A DNA stretch of 64,000 bases from Undibacterium sp. Jales W-56 (lineage in GTDB: Bacteria > Pseudomonadota > Gammaproteobacteria > Burkholderiales > Burkholderiaceae_D), in the NCBI RefSeq assembly GCF_025548535.1, contig NZ_JAJLQW010000005.1, forward strand, positions 248,001 to 312,000, written 5' to 3'. Below are positions 18,425-29,143 of the stretch, piece after piece. Positions within the stretch are counted from its first letter, which is position 1. The number at the start of each line of letters is the position of its first letter. The notes under the pieces are model-generated. The model was given only the letters and a program-made list of their open reading frames with translations. It ran no database searches and had not been told where the DNA came from. Both the position numbers and the translations under genes were made by a program.

Positions 18425-19483
18425 TTAGCTCAACAAGGCATCTACAAATTCCTGGGCGTTGAATGGCTGCAAGTCCTCGATTTGCTCGCCGACACCAATG
18501 AAATAAACCGGAACAGGGCGCGTCTTGGCGATTGCCGCCAGCACCCCGCCTTTGGCAGTGCCATCGAGTTTGGTAATGACCAGGCCAGTCAAGGTCAGTG
18601 CATCATCGAAGGCCTTGACTTGCGCCAACGCGTTTTGTCCTGTGTTGCCGTCAATGATTAACAGGATTTCTTGCGGTGCGCCATCCATGCCCTTGGCAAT
18701 CACACGCTTGATCTTCTTCAGCTCTTCCATCAAATGCAATTGGGTAGGCAAGCGACCGGCAGTATCTACCATCACTACATCGGTGCCGCGCGCCTTGGCG
18801 GAAGCGACTGCATCAAAAGCAACGGCAGCAGGATCGCCGGATTCTTGCGAAATCACGGTGACATTATTGCGCTCGCCCCAAACCGTCAGTTGCTCGCGGG
18901 CAGCGGCGCGGAAGGTGTCGCCTGCCGCCAACAACACCGATTGCTGATGGCTTTGCAAATGTTTGGCGAGCTTGCCTATGGTCGTCGTTTTGCCGGCGCC
19001 ATTCACGCCGGAAATCATCATGACCAGGGGTTGATAGCGCCCCAGCTCCAAGGGTTTTTGCAACGGGGTCAGCAACTCCAGTAACAAGGCCTTGAGCGCG
19101 GTTTTGACTTGCTCGGCCTCGGTCAGCTTTTGTTCTTTGACTTTTCTTTTCAAGCCATCAAGTAGAAATTGTGTTGCCTCCACGCCGGCATCTGCCGTCA
19201 ATAAGGCCGCTTCCAGCTCTTCGTAGAGATCGTCATCAATTCGTGCCCCGACAAACAGCGTGGTCAGACTCGACGAAGTCTTGGAGAGCCCAGCTTTTAA
19301 ACGGCTCAGCCAGGATTGCTTCGGCGTGGCTGCGATTGTGAATGGATTCGCATCGGACGGAACGACGATATTGACTGGCGCTGGTTCAGCCGGTGCAGTA
19401 ACGGCGGGCTGTGCAGCCTGAGTTGCGGCAACCGTTGAAGCTGCGGGTTCTTCTTTGGGTTTTTTCTTGAAAAAGCTAAACAT
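18425..19483 (-). CDS. ftsY: Signal recognition particle receptor FtsY
   Basis: A 352-residue SRP GTPase. After an acidic, Ala/Pro-rich N-terminal tail of about 45 residues come the four-helix N domain and the G domain with GVNGAGKTTTIGKLA, DTFRAAAREQL, VDTAGRLPTQ and TKLDGTAKGG. It docks ribosome-nascent-chain complexes at the membrane. It is the first gene of ftsYEX and divergent from rsmD. Confidence 0.97.
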   Translation of the reverse strand: MFSFFKKKPKEEPAASTVAATQAAQPAVTAPAEPAPVNIVVPSDANPFTIAATPKQSWLSRLKAGLSKTSSSLTTLFVGARIDDDLYEELEAALLTADAGVEATQFLLDGLKRKVKEQKLTEAEQVKTALKALLLELLTPLQKPLELGRYQPLVMMISGVNGAGKTTTIGKLAKHLQSHQQSVLLAAGDTFRAAAREQLTVWGERNNVTVISQESGDPAAVAFDAVASAKARGTDVVMVDTAGRLPTQLHLMEELKKIKRVIAKGMDGAPQEILLIIDGNTGQNALAQVKAFDDALTLTGLVITKLDGTAKGGVLAAIAKTRPVPVYFIGVGEQIEDLQPFNAQEFVDALLS

Positions 19484-19632
19484 CGAGGATAGTGGAAACT
19501 CTGGATATGCGACAGATTAGAATCCCGCCATTCTAACAGACGCAAGTTTGTTGGGGCAGCACGCAGACTGCGTCATAATGCGACACTTATGCCATGTGGT
19601 AACGAATTAACAGAGTAGATCTTTAAAAAACA

Positions 19633-20842
<1,210 letters not shown>

Positions 20843-20853
20843 GCAAGTAGTGA

Positions 20854-21141
<288 letters not shown>

Positions 21142-21158
21142 TGCCTTAGTTTGCTTGT

Positions 21159-22298
21159 CTAGGTAGATTCGCACACGCGATTGCGGCCTTGGTTCTTGGC
21201 ACGGAATAAGGCCTGATCCGCATCCTGCAGCAACTCACGGGCGACGTTGTCGATTTTGCCGTAATTCAGGGATTCCGATAAAGTCGATACTCCGATAGAA
21301 ATCGTGACCTGGCAACTGCCGGAACTGTTTAGCTGAAACGCCTTTCCTGCGACGCTCTTGCGTATGCGTTCCGCTACCAACATGCCGTCCTCGGCACTCG
21401 CATTGATCAGCAGTGCGACAAATTCCTCGCCGCCAAAACGTCCCATGGTATCGCTCAGGCGCAGCTCGGCTTTAATCCGGTTGCTGACCTCGATCAGGAC
21501 ATCGTCACCGCCCTGATGACCGTAGCGATCATTGATCTGTTTGAAAAAATCGATGTCGAGATACATGCACACGACGCTGTATTGCTGGCGGCGCGCCCGT
21601 CCGACTTCTTCCAGCATGCGTTGTTCGACGTAGCGGCGATTGCTGACATTGGTCAAAGGATCGGTCAAACCCATGTGCGTCAGACGTTCGTTATTGATCA
21701 CGTTTTCCAGGCAGATGGCGATGATGGACGCCATATGCTCGATGAAATCGGTCGCCATCGTTGCATTAAACCGCGATGCCTGAAAGCTGCCCAGGTTCAG
21801 GTAGCCCAATAATTTATTTTGCCGTATCAAAGGGACGATCGCTACGCTGCCCGGTTTTTTTGCACAGGTTGCAAACATCTTGCCGTGGTCTGTTTGATTA
21901 AATATACCGAGTACCGGCTTGCGCAATGGTTCGCCGCGTATGCGCAGGTCGAATTCGTTTTGCACAAAAAAGAGAGATGGAAACTCTTCAGGACTAATGT
22001 TCAGTTCGCCAATGATTTTTTGCAGACTCTTTTGTCTGTCCAATAGACCTAGCGTCACGATATCCAGCTCTGACATTTTCGCCAGCGTACTGAAAATATT
22101 TTCGACCAACTCGCGGAAACTACTAGTGCTGATCAGCTTCAGGTCAAAATCCTGGTGGCGCGACATGATTTGTTGATTCTGATGCGCATGTTCCAGCAAA
22201 TTCGCCAACTGGTTGCGCAGCATAGCGTTTTCTCTGCGCAGTTCATTGATCGTATATTGCGTGCTCAGATCCAGCGGCGGTGTGGCACCTGTCCCCAT
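21159..22298 (-). CDS. Diguanylate cyclase with DUF484/GAF-like sensor domain
   Basis: A 379-residue protein with no membrane helix. A short coiled coil (residues about 15-45) leads into a DUF484/GAF-like domain (about 55-205) and then a GGDEF domain (about 215-379). The active motif is GGEEF, preceded by RLSD five residues earlier, which is a complete inhibitory I-site, so product feedback is expected. It should make cyclic di-GMP; the input signal is unknown. It converges on the ferredoxin gene with only 17 bases between. Confidence 0.93.
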   Translation of the reverse strand: MGTGATPPLDLSTQYTINELRRENAMLRNQLANLLEHAHQNQQIMSRHQDFDLKLISTSSFRELVENIFSTLAKMSELDIVTLGLLDRQKSLQKIIGELNISPEEFPSLFFVQNEFDLRIRGEPLRKPVLGIFNQTDHGKMFATCAKKPGSVAIVPLIRQNKLLGYLNLGSFQASRFNATMATDFIEHMASIIAICLENVINNERLTHMGLTDPLTNVSNRRYVEQRMLEEVGRARRQQYSVVCMYLDIDFFKQINDRYGHQGGDDVLIEVSNRIKAELRLSDTMGRFGGEEFVALLINASAEDGMLVAERIRKSVAGKAFQLNSSGSCQVTISIGVSTLSESLNYGKIDNVARELLQDADQALFRAKNQGRNRVCEST

Positions 22299-22347
22299 AT
22301 CAGCTTTCTTGTGTGTTAGGTATCCGGGTTGGCCCAGTTTTTGTTGA

Positions 22348-23211
22348 TTAGAATGCTAACTGAATATCGACCTGATCGCCAACATGAATATCGCTACCGA
22401 TCCCTTTTCTGACGATCAAATTCATTCCGAAAGTGATGCCGCCATCCAGCAGGGGATTAGCACGATAGGTCTGCAAAATATCGACCGGATCCGGTCCGGC
22501 TTCACCGCTTAACTGATCGACCGCCGGGATAGTGCAGCGGGTGCAAGGCTTGACGGGCTGGAGTTGTATCTCGCCAGCCTCGTGCAGAATAGTGAAAGAA
22601 CCCGCATAGTCCTCTTCAAATGCCTCGATGCCGGACAGCACAATATTCGGGCGGAATCTATCCATAGGAATCGCCGGACGTCCCTGCGCCACCAGTTTTT
22701 GATTCAGATCCTCCAATGATCCGGTGGATGTCAGCAACAGCGGATAGCCGTCGGCAAAATGGGTAGGCGCATCCTGCTCGCCGGTCCATTTGCGGCTAGC
22801 CAGCCGCCGTGAACTGGCATCAAAACGCACCAACCGGCATGGCGTTGCCAGGACCTGGCTAAACCATGCCGATACTGGCTGATCATAAACACGTGCCGTT
22901 ACCACATCGTCCCACACCTGTACCGAAATACGCGGCGCGTCTTCCAGAGCATCTGGGTTTAAATCGATACCCAATAGGGGCATGCCGGGGGCACGCAGGA
23001 TCATAGTGGCACCCTGTATCTCTGGCCGGATCAAGGCCATCCGCGGATATTCGCGTTGACTGATGAACAGACCGTCCTGATCGACCAGCATCCATTCCCT
23101 GTCGTGGACAGACCCATGCGACAAGCCCGCAGCGCTGACGGTTGCACTGGCGAGTGAAATGCCGGCGCAGGATTTGATGGGATAGAGGCTAAGTGCAGTG
23201 ACGGTCGGCAT
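22348..23211 (-). CDS. MOSC domain protein (YcbX-like)
   Basis: A 287-residue protein with an N-terminal MOSC beta-barrel (MPTVTALSLYPIKSCAGISL) and a C-terminal MOSC domain. The conserved Cys that binds molybdenum cofactor is in PVKPCTRCTIPAVDQ, preceded by DRFRPNIVL. Related enzymes reduce N-hydroxylated compounds such as 6-hydroxylaminopurine. E. coli YcbX carries a C-terminal ferredoxin domain that is absent here, so a separate electron carrier is needed. Confidence 0.9.
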   Translation of the reverse strand: MPTVTALSLYPIKSCAGISLASATVSAAGLSHGSVHDREWMLVDQDGLFISQREYPRMALIRPEIQGATMILRAPGMPLLGIDLNPDALEDAPRISVQVWDDVVTARVYDQPVSAWFSQVLATPCRLVRFDASSRRLASRKWTGEQDAPTHFADGYPLLLTSTGSLEDLNQKLVAQGRPAIPMDRFRPNIVLSGIEAFEEDYAGSFTILHEAGEIQLQPVKPCTRCTIPAVDQLSGEAGPDPVDILQTYRANPLLDGGITFGMNLIVRKGIGSDIHVGDQVDIQLAF

Positions 23212-23337
23212 AGAGTCGTGGAATGATGAAAATGTGCTGGATACGACAAACCTGTATGTTACCGCAGGCGTTAAACGAAAAATCTACAGATTAGTCTTTT
23301 GTTAGCAGGCGCTGTTGAAAGTCCGCTCGCTCACGGA

Positions 23338-23667
23338 CTACTTGCGCAGTATTCGCACAACGGCAATGATCGCGACGATCAACGCAATCGGTCCCACCCA
23401 CCAAGCCAGCCCCAATAGCGACGATGTACCCCGCAGAGTCCAAGCGGCCAACCCGAGCGCGATTCCACCAAGGCCAACGAACAGAAGTAGCCATTTTCCG
23501 ATCCATTCGGATGCCTCGCCAAACATGTGGTCGTCCGGATCTCCCATGCTCATAGCGAGAAGAAAAAACGGGGCAGTCGAAAGTGCCAGCCCCCACTTCG
23601 GTGCGCCGAACTTGACGGCAAGCCAGGGCGGGATGGCAAGAACAAGCAGCAACAAGATTTTCATCAT
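23338..23667 (-). CDS. Small hypothetical membrane protein (possible integron cassette ORF)
   Basis: A 109-residue protein with about four hydrophobic stretches (residues 2-22, 28-42, 60-80, 88-106) and a short charged loop (GDPDDHMFGEASEW). I do not recognise the family. It lies on the opposite strand to, and upstream of, the decayed integron integrase at 23856-24068. That is where the first gene cassette of an integron would be. GTTAGGC on its own strand at 23725-23719 fits an integron core site (GTTRRRY), but I found no complete attC downstream. Confidence 0.55.
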   Translation of the reverse strand: MMKILLLLVLAIPPWLAVKFGAPKWGLALSTAPFFLLAMSMGDPDDHMFGEASEWIGKWLLLFVGLGGIALGLAAWTLRGTSSLLGLAWWVGPIALIVAIIAVVRILRK

Positions 23668-23855
23668 TCTTTTCGCCGGAGTTGGGGTAGTGAGCAGACA
23701 ACAAGAGGGAATATGTGCGGCCTAACGTGCTATATATTGCAAGATGCCAATTTAACATGGAAGCTTGCGATATAACATGGAAACTTAGCTCTCCGGAAGC
23801 CTTCCTGATTTTTTGGCTCTTGCGTAAATATGCTGTGCATATGTGCAGTTGTAAC

Positions 23856-24068
23856 AAAACCGACAAACCACGCAAGCCGCCATTGTGTTCCATGCGCTTG
23901 CTCGATCAGATGTGCGAGCGTATTCGGTACAGGCATTGCCATGCTCCCGGCGGAAAAAACCTATTTGTACTGGGTGCGGTGGTATATCCGGTGGCATGGT
24001 TTGCGGCCCTCGCGCGATACGGAAGGTAAGGAGAGGTAGCAGCATTTTTGTCCGTGTCGACATGACTC
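23856..24068 (+). pseudogene. Decayed N-terminus of an integron-type tyrosine integrase
   Basis: Read with two frameshifts, this stretch matches the first 60 or so residues of integron integrases. Frame one gives PPLCSMRLLDQMCERIRYRH. After about 23946, one extra base later, a second frame gives AEKTYLYWVRWYIRWHGLRP. From 24030 the first frame resumes with GEVAAFLS and then a stop. The known IntI1 N-terminus has [22 protein letters not shown], then [20 protein letters not shown] and EVEAFLS. No catalytic Arg, His or Tyr region is present, so only a 5' fragment survives and it cannot be active. Confidence 0.8.
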
Positions 24069-24110
24069 ACACCAACGAGCCTCTACGAAAGCCGGGGCGA
24101 TTCAAGATAC

Positions 24111-24135
24111 AAAAAAGCCCTACTTTCATAGGGCT
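24111..24135 (-). terminator. Rho-independent terminator of ychF
   Basis: The stem AGCCCTA/TAGGGCT (24116-24122 with 24129-24135) is followed on the minus strand by six T. It lies about 50 bases past the ychF stop. Confidence 0.85.
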
Positions 24136-24185
24136 AGCTTGATATTTTGAGACTGTATGAAGTGCGGTGATTTGATGTTTCCTGC

Positions 24186-25277
24186 TTAGACGTTAAACAA
24201 GAAATTCAATACATCCCCATCCTTGACTACGTATTCTTTACCTTCGGCGCGCATCTTGCCTGCTTCCTTGGCGCCGGTCTCGCCTTTGCAGGCGATGTAG
24301 TCGTCAAATGCAATGGTCTGTGCGCGGATGAAGCCGCGTTCAAAATCGGTGTGTATCACGCCGGCTGCTTGCGGCGCCGTGTCGCCTACATGGATGGTCC
24401 AGGCCCGCACTTCTTTGACGCCCGCTGTGAAATAAGTCTGCAGGCCGAGCAGTTTGAAGCCGGCACGGATCAGGCGATCCAGGCCGGGTTCTTGCATGCC
24501 CATATCGGCCAGAAATTCCGCTTTGTCGGCATCGTCGAGGTCGGCGATTTCCGATTCAATCGCGGCGCAGATCGCCACGATAGGTGCGTTTTGCGATTGG
24601 GCGTAAGCGCTCAGCTGATCGAGCAAAGGATTGTCCTTGAAGCCGCTGTCAGACACGTTTGCGACGTACATCGCCGGCTTGGCGGTGATCAGGCACAGCG
24701 GCTTGATCAGCAGCATTTCTTCGGCATCCAGGCCGAGTGCGCGTACCGGTTTGGCCTCGTTCAATGCGGGCATGATGCGCTCTAACAGGGCGACCAGTTT
24801 CGCTGCGTCTTTATCGCCGGAGCGGGCTTTTTTATTTTCGCGGTGTATGGCTTTTTCTACCGTGCCCATATCGGCCAATGCAAGTTCGGTCTGGATTACT
24901 TCGATATCATCGAGCGGGCTGACTTTGCCGGCGACGTGGATCACATTGTCATCTTCAAAGCAGCGCACCACATTGACGATGGCATCGGTTTCGCGGATGT
25001 GGGCGAGGAATTGATTGCCCAGGCCCTCGCCTTTGGAGGCACCGGCGACCAGGCCGGCGATATCGACGAATTCGACAATCGCGTTTTGAATGCGTTCCGG
25101 TTTGACGATGGCGGCCAATTGCGCGAGACGCGGGTCCGGTACTTCGACCACGCCGACGTTAGGCTCAATCGTGCAGAAAGGATAGTTTTCTGCCGGGATG
25201 CCTGCTTTGGTCAGTGCATTAAACAGGGTGGATTTGCCGACGTTAGGCAGGCCGACGATGCCGCATTTGAGACTCAT
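24186..25277 (-). CDS. ychF: Ribosome-associated ATPase/GTPase YchF
   Basis: A 363-residue Obg-family P-loop protein. G1 [20 protein letters not shown]3 [20 protein letters not shown], and the C-terminal TGS domain ([15 protein letters not shown]...[16 protein letters not shown]) are intact. YchF binds ribosomes and prefers ATP in studied bacteria. It is usually next to pth, but here the two are separated by about 5 kb carrying a MATE gene, an SPFH module and two repeats. Confidence 0.96.
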   Translation of the reverse strand: MSLKCGIVGLPNVGKSTLFNALTKAGIPAENYPFCTIEPNVGVVEVPDPRLAQLAAIVKPERIQNAIVEFVDIAGLVAGASKGEGLGNQFLAHIRETDAIVNVVRCFEDDNVIHVAGKVSPLDDIEVIQTELALADMGTVEKAIHRENKKARSGDKDAAKLVALLERIMPALNEAKPVRALGLDAEEMLLIKPLCLITAKPAMYVANVSDSGFKDNPLLDQLSAYAQSQNAPIVAICAAIESEIADLDDADKAEFLADMGMQEPGLDRLIRAGFKLLGLQTYFTAGVKEVRAWTIHVGDTAPQAAGVIHTDFERGFIRAQTIAFDDYIACKGETGAKEAGKMRAEGKEYVVKDGDVLNFLFNV

Positions 25278-25400
25278 GATAGTTTGCCGAGTGGGTAAGA
25301 TTAACCCGCTATTTTACTTGAACATCCGGTCGCTAAGGCAGTTTCGCGCAGAATCGGCGGGTTTGACCTGTTTTTGGCAGCGGTCGCAGGGTGATGATGA

Positions 25401-26768
25401 TCAGGCTCTCAGCCGGCGATGCGAGACCCGATGCAAGTAAATCAGAAGCGCAATCGCGGCAATCGTTAAACCAACCACCAGCGATATCCAGAATCCGGTC
25501 GCTGCCATCGGCTGGGCCGGACGCCACGGCAGCCACGCAGGCGCCAGTCCCAATGCGCATCCCAGCGGAATGCAGACGCCCCAGAACGCGGCGAGGTGGA
25601 TCAGCATCGGCGTGCGGGTGACCTTATAACCGCGGATTGCCGATGCAGCGGCAACTTGCGCGCCGTCAGAGAGCTGGAACAGCGCAGCGAGTAATAATAA
25701 ATTGATCGTCACCTGCTGTACCGCTGCGTCGCTGGTGTAGGCGGCGGCGATTTCGTGACGGAATACGGTGATCAGCAAGGCCGAGATAATGGCAAAACCG
25801 AGTGCCATGCCGACCCCGACCCAGGATGAAAAGCGTGCTCTGTGCGGATCGTTTTCACCCAGGGCCTGGCCCACGCGCGTGATTGAGGCGATGCCGAAAC
25901 TCAGCGGCACCATGAATACCAGCGATGAAAAATTCAGCGCGATCTGATGGGCCGATACTGCGGTGACACCGAAGCGGGCGACCAGCAAACCGATCACGCC
26001 AAACGCACTGACTTCGGCAAAATACGTGACCCCGATCGGCAAACCGATGCGCAGCATGCTGCGGATCTCATGCCAGTTCGGCGCTTCGCGATGGGTGAAC
26101 GGATAGGTGCTCTGGTAGGCCGGCGCTTTTCTGATCCAGCAGATCATCGCAGCCAGCATCAGCCACAAGCCAACGCCGGTCGCAACCGCACAACCCGTCG
26201 CGCCGAGTTGCGGCAAGCCCCAGTGGCCGTAAATCAGCAGCCAGTTGATGCAGATATTGAACGCCAGTCCGCCGATCGCAATCAGCATCACCGGCTTGGT
26301 CTGATTCAGGCTGGCGGTATAGCCGTACAGGGCGCGATAACAGGCAAAAGCCGGCAGGCCGATGCTGATGACATGCACGAATTCAGCGGCTTTATCGCGC
26401 ACACTGTCTTCCAGATACAGGTGATCGAATACCAGGGTCGACAGGTTTAGCAGCACACACGCCAAGACGCCGACACCGAAGCCCATCCACAAAGATTGAC
26501 GGACGATATGCGGAATCTTGTGATCAGCGCTGGCGCCGACTTCATGCGCAACAATGGCGTTAATGGCCATCATCACACCCATCACCGTGACCAGCACGAT
26601 AGACCAGAGCGAGGCGCCCAGCGCGACCGCGGCGAGATCGTTGGCACTGGCATGTCCTGTCATTGCCACGTCAGATACGCCCATGCCGACGGTGGCGAGC
26701 TGACCGATCAATACGGGCCATGCAAGCTGCCACAAGGCACGGGATTCGGTGAGGATTTTTGTTTTCAT
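25401..26768 (-). CDS. MATE family multidrug/sodium antiporter
   Basis: A 455-residue protein with about twelve membrane helices in two similar halves. The N-terminal LAWPVLIGQLATVGMGVSDVAMTGHASANDLAAVALG and the middle IGLPIGVTYFAEVSAFGVIGLLVARFG are typical NorM-type MATE segments. It probably exports cationic compounds. The start MKTKILTESR at 26768 gives normal family length; the frame is open 31 codons further upstream, but that part is not hydrophobic. No convincing ribosome binding site is seen before either start. Confidence 0.9.
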   Translation of the reverse strand: MKTKILTESRALWQLAWPVLIGQLATVGMGVSDVAMTGHASANDLAAVALGASLWSIVLVTVMGVMMAINAIVAHEVGASADHKIPHIVRQSLWMGFGVGVLACVLLNLSTLVFDHLYLEDSVRDKAAEFVHVISIGLPAFACYRALYGYTASLNQTKPVMLIAIGGLAFNICINWLLIYGHWGLPQLGATGCAVATGVGLWLMLAAMICWIRKAPAYQSTYPFTHREAPNWHEIRSMLRIGLPIGVTYFAEVSAFGVIGLLVARFGVTAVSAHQIALNFSSLVFMVPLSFGIASITRVGQALGENDPHRARFSSWVGVGMALGFAIISALLITVFRHEIAAAYTSDAAVQQVTINLLLLAALFQLSDGAQVAAASAIRGYKVTRTPMLIHLAAFWGVCIPLGCALGLAPAWLPWRPAQPMAATGFWISLVVGLTIAAIALLIYLHRVSHRRLRA

Positions 26769-26911
26769 AAGGCGGGTGAGGCAAATAGCGCGTACGGCTG
26801 ATGCGATAGAGTCGGTTTTTGCATCAGGCAGACAGAAATCATGCTGCGAAGAAATCAGCATCTTACCTTATCCGGAGTTTCAGGCTTGAATTCAGGGTTT
26901 GGATTTATATT

Positions 26912-27081
26912 TGGACTTACGCAACAAGCAAAACCTCTCGCCACCGCGACACAGGGGCACAGAGAAAAAACGAAGCCGCAAGCCGGGTGCGCCTGCTGGC
27001 ACGAAATGTCCCTGCAAGCCGCATCCAGCCTGCGGGTTCAATGTATATGGTGGTAAGCAGCTTACTGTTTGGCATAACTCC
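26912..27081. repeat. Dispersed repeat, copy A
   Basis: A member of the family described under copies B-D: left end GGACTTACGCAACAAGC, a core with ACCTCTC...CACAGAGAAAA, then CGCAAGCCGGGTGCGCCTGC and TGGCACGAAATGTC, and a degraded right end (GGCATAACTCC). It lies between the divergent MATE and SPFH genes, in a 394-base gap where I see nothing else except the SPFH promoter region. Confidence 0.8.
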
Positions 27082-27162
27082 AATATAGATTTTTTGACCT
27101 TGACATTCGATTTACTTGCTACTAAAGTGATATCACTTTGATTTCATTGAGACGGAGAATAT

Positions 27163-28086
27163 ATGGACAAATCTAGCAAACCAGCTGGGGTAGCCGGCAA
27201 CAAAGTCTTGATGCATGAACGCATCCATGCATCTCCCGATGGATATCTGATGGTGGCGGTCGGCCTCTTGCTGATTGCCGGTGGCGTTTACTGGGCATGG
27301 TCGGGCGCATCTGATCTTGATGTGGCTCGTCTGCTGATCAAATTGCTGACCAGCGTGCTGGGAGCCTTCTTGCTATCGGGGCTATATATGCTGCAACCGA
27401 ATGAGGCGGCCTTGCTGTCCTTGTTCGGACAATACGTCGGCACGGATCGCAATCCGGGTTTGCGTTGGGCGAATCCTTTTTATGCTGTGCGCAAGGTCAG
27501 CTTGCGTGCCCGCACCCTGAATTCGCCGACCTTAAAAGTCAACGACAAGCGCGGCAATCCGGTGGAGATTGGCGCCGCGATCGTATGGCGTGTGCAAGAT
27601 ACGGCGCTGGCTCTGTTTAACATCGACGACTTCGAGCGCTTCGTGAATGTGCAGGCAGAAACCGCGATCCGTCATCTGGCATCGCAATACGCGTACGACG
27701 AAGCCGATGATGTTCCTACCCATGAAATTACTTTGCGCGCTGGTCTCGATGAAGTCACCAAAGCCTTAAGCATAGAGCTGGGCAAGCGGTTTGAATTTGC
27801 CGGTATCGATGTGGAGGACGCCAAACTCACGCACCTCGCCTATGCGCCGGAGATCGCCCAGGTCATGTTGCGCAGACAGCAGGCCGAAGCGATTATCAGC
27901 GCCCGTAAAAAGATCGTCCACGGCGCCGTATCCATGGTCGAGGAAGCCTTAAAAGGTTTGTCGGAACGTCAAATCGTGAACCTCGATGATGAGCGTAAAG
28001 CGGCGATGGTCAGCAACCTGCTGGTGGTCTTATGCTCGGACAAAGAGACGCAGCCGATCATCAATACCGGTACGCTTTACAATTAA
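27163..28086 (+). CDS. SPFH/band 7 membrane protein
   Basis: A 307-residue protein with two N-terminal hydrophobic segments (about residues 28-46 and 58-76), followed by an SPFH domain (LSLFGQYVGTDRNPGLRWANPF...VNVQAETAIRHLASQYAYD) and a helical tail (APEIAQVMLRRQQAEAIISARKKIVHGAVSMVEEAL). Such proteins build oligomeric rings on the inner membrane and often act as protease or lipid scaffolds. It appears to form a module with the two downstream genes on the same strand. The substrate or partner is unknown. Confidence 0.88.
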   Translation: MDKSSKPAGVAGNKVLMHERIHASPDGYLMVAVGLLLIAGGVYWAWSGASDLDVARLLIKLLTSVLGAFLLSGLYMLQPNEAALLSLFGQYVGTDRNPGLRWANPFYAVRKVSLRARTLNSPTLKVNDKRGNPVEIGAAIVWRVQDTALALFNIDDFERFVNVQAETAIRHLASQYAYDEADDVPTHEITLRAGLDEVTKALSIELGKRFEFAGIDVEDAKLTHLAYAPEIAQVMLRRQQAEAIISARKKIVHGAVSMVEEALKGLSERQIVNLDDERKAAMVSNLLVVLCSDKETQPIINTGTLYN

Positions 28087-28110
28087 GATCGAGCGCTGCA
28101 CTTAATTAAT

Positions 28111-28318
28111 AGGACTTCCACAAAAACCAAAACCTCTCACCACAGAGACACGGAGACACAGAGAAAAGGCCAGAGAAAAGACTCCATGGTGTGTCGGTAT
28201 GAAAGTGAACCCGCAAGCTGGCTGCGCCTGTTGGCACGAAATGTCTCTGCAAGCCGCACCCAGACTGCGGGCGTGCTGTAAATGGTGTTAAGCAGTTTTC
28301 TGTTTTGCGTAAGTCCTG
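28111..28318. repeat. Dispersed repeat, copy B
   Basis: About 208 bp with the left end AGGACTTCCACAAAAACC and the right end TTTTGCGTAAGTCCT. The core holds CTCACCACAGAGACACGGAG and CGCAAGCTGGCTGCGCCTGT. ATTAAT directly flanks both sides (28105-28110 and 28319-28324), as expected of a target-site duplication. It begins 24 bases after the SPFH stop, inside the module. Confidence 0.85.
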
Positions 28319-28429
28319 ATTAATTCTCACATTGACCGGGGTTTGTATGCCGCCGTTTTATTCGTCATCAATAACATAGTCAATCGATCAATCGATTTAA
28401 AAAATTGCAAAAAACTGAGGAAAATAGCA

Positions 28430-28909
28430 GTGAACCAAATCAAATATCAACAAAGCCAGTGGATCAAAGTATTGTGGATCACGCTGCCGCTGATTACCTT
28501 GATCGTGATGATGTTAGAGACCAATGGTCAGAACCCAGCGGAGCGGCTGCGCGCCTTACTTACCATTGCCGCGATCAATTGCCTGGTGCTGGGTTTGCTG
28601 GGCCGTCTCACGATCAGGATCGATAGTACCCATCTGCGCTGGCATTTCGGTCTGTTGGGCTGGCCGGCCTGGAAAGTTGCGTTGAGTGAAATTCGCCAGG
28701 TTGAGTTGTGCCAGACGCGCTGGACCGAAGGCTGGGGCATTCGTTTGACAACGCAGGGCATGCTGTACAACGCCGCAGGCAGCGGCGCTGTGCGTATTAC
28801 GAAAGCCGATGGCAGTTCGCTGCGCTTAGGTTCTGCCGAGCCGGACCGTTTGTACGCGCAATTACATCAACTGCTGGACTCATCGATTCTCAACTCAGCA
28901 ACGCGCTAA
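28430..28909 (+). CDS. Membrane protein with PH-like domain
   Basis: About 159 residues from the GTG at 28430, which has GAGG 9 bases upstream; the frame is open to an ATG at 28343. Two hydrophobic segments near the N-terminus (VLWITLPLITLIVMML, LLTIAAINCLVLGLLG) precede a domain of short strands ending in a helix (LTIRIDSTHLRWHFGLLGWPAWKVALSEI...LYAQLHQLL), which reads like a bacterial PH-type fold. Function unknown. It sits between SPFH and RHH genes, 4 bases before the latter. Confidence 0.65.
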   Translation: MNQIKYQQSQWIKVLWITLPLITLIVMMLETNGQNPAERLRALLTIAAINCLVLGLLGRLTIRIDSTHLRWHFGLLGWPAWKVALSEIRQVELCQTRWTEGWGIRLTTQGMLYNAAGSGAVRITKADGSSLRLGSAEPDRLYAQLHQLLDSSILNSATR

Positions 28910-28913
28910 CAAC

Positions 28914-29114
28914 ATGGCCAGTCCGGGGAAAAAATCGTTTTTACTGCGTATCGATCCTGCATTATGGGCAGAGATCGAACGGCTCGCAGCGCAAGAACTG
29001 CGCAGCAGCAATGCGCAAGTCGAATATCTGCTGAGAGATGCGCTTGTCCGGCGCGGCCGGACGCCGGACAGCATGCCAGCGCCAGCTACCGATCAAGACG
29101 AGGCAGGTTCCTAG
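28914..29114 (+). CDS. Arc/ribbon-helix-helix family DNA-binding protein
   Basis: A 66-residue protein. The pattern KSFLLRIDPALWAEIERLAAQELRSSNAQVEYLLRDALVRRGR is one beta strand and two helices, as in Arc-type ribbon-helix-helix repressors; the tail is short and acidic. It begins 4 bases after the PH-like gene, so the two are coupled. It may autoregulate the SPFH module. No toxin gene is adjacent, so a toxin-antitoxin role is not supported. Confidence 0.8.
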   Translation: MASPGKKSFLLRIDPALWAEIERLAAQELRSSNAQVEYLLRDALVRRGRTPDSMPAPATDQDEAGS

Positions 29115-29143
29115 TTGCTGATGCTGAAATTTTGATTGCCAAC

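Noticed and set aside
23230..23340. Possible attC recombination site at the end of the cassette-like ORF
   Set aside because: GTTAAAC occurs at 23270 and a short palindrome GTCCG/CGGAC at 23321-23338, but I could not assemble the paired core sites in correct order and orientation.
28914..29114. Toxin-antitoxin system based on the ribbon-helix-helix protein
   Set aside because: No toxin-like gene (RelE, HicA, PIN or similar) is adjacent; the neighbours are a PH-like membrane protein and a patatin.
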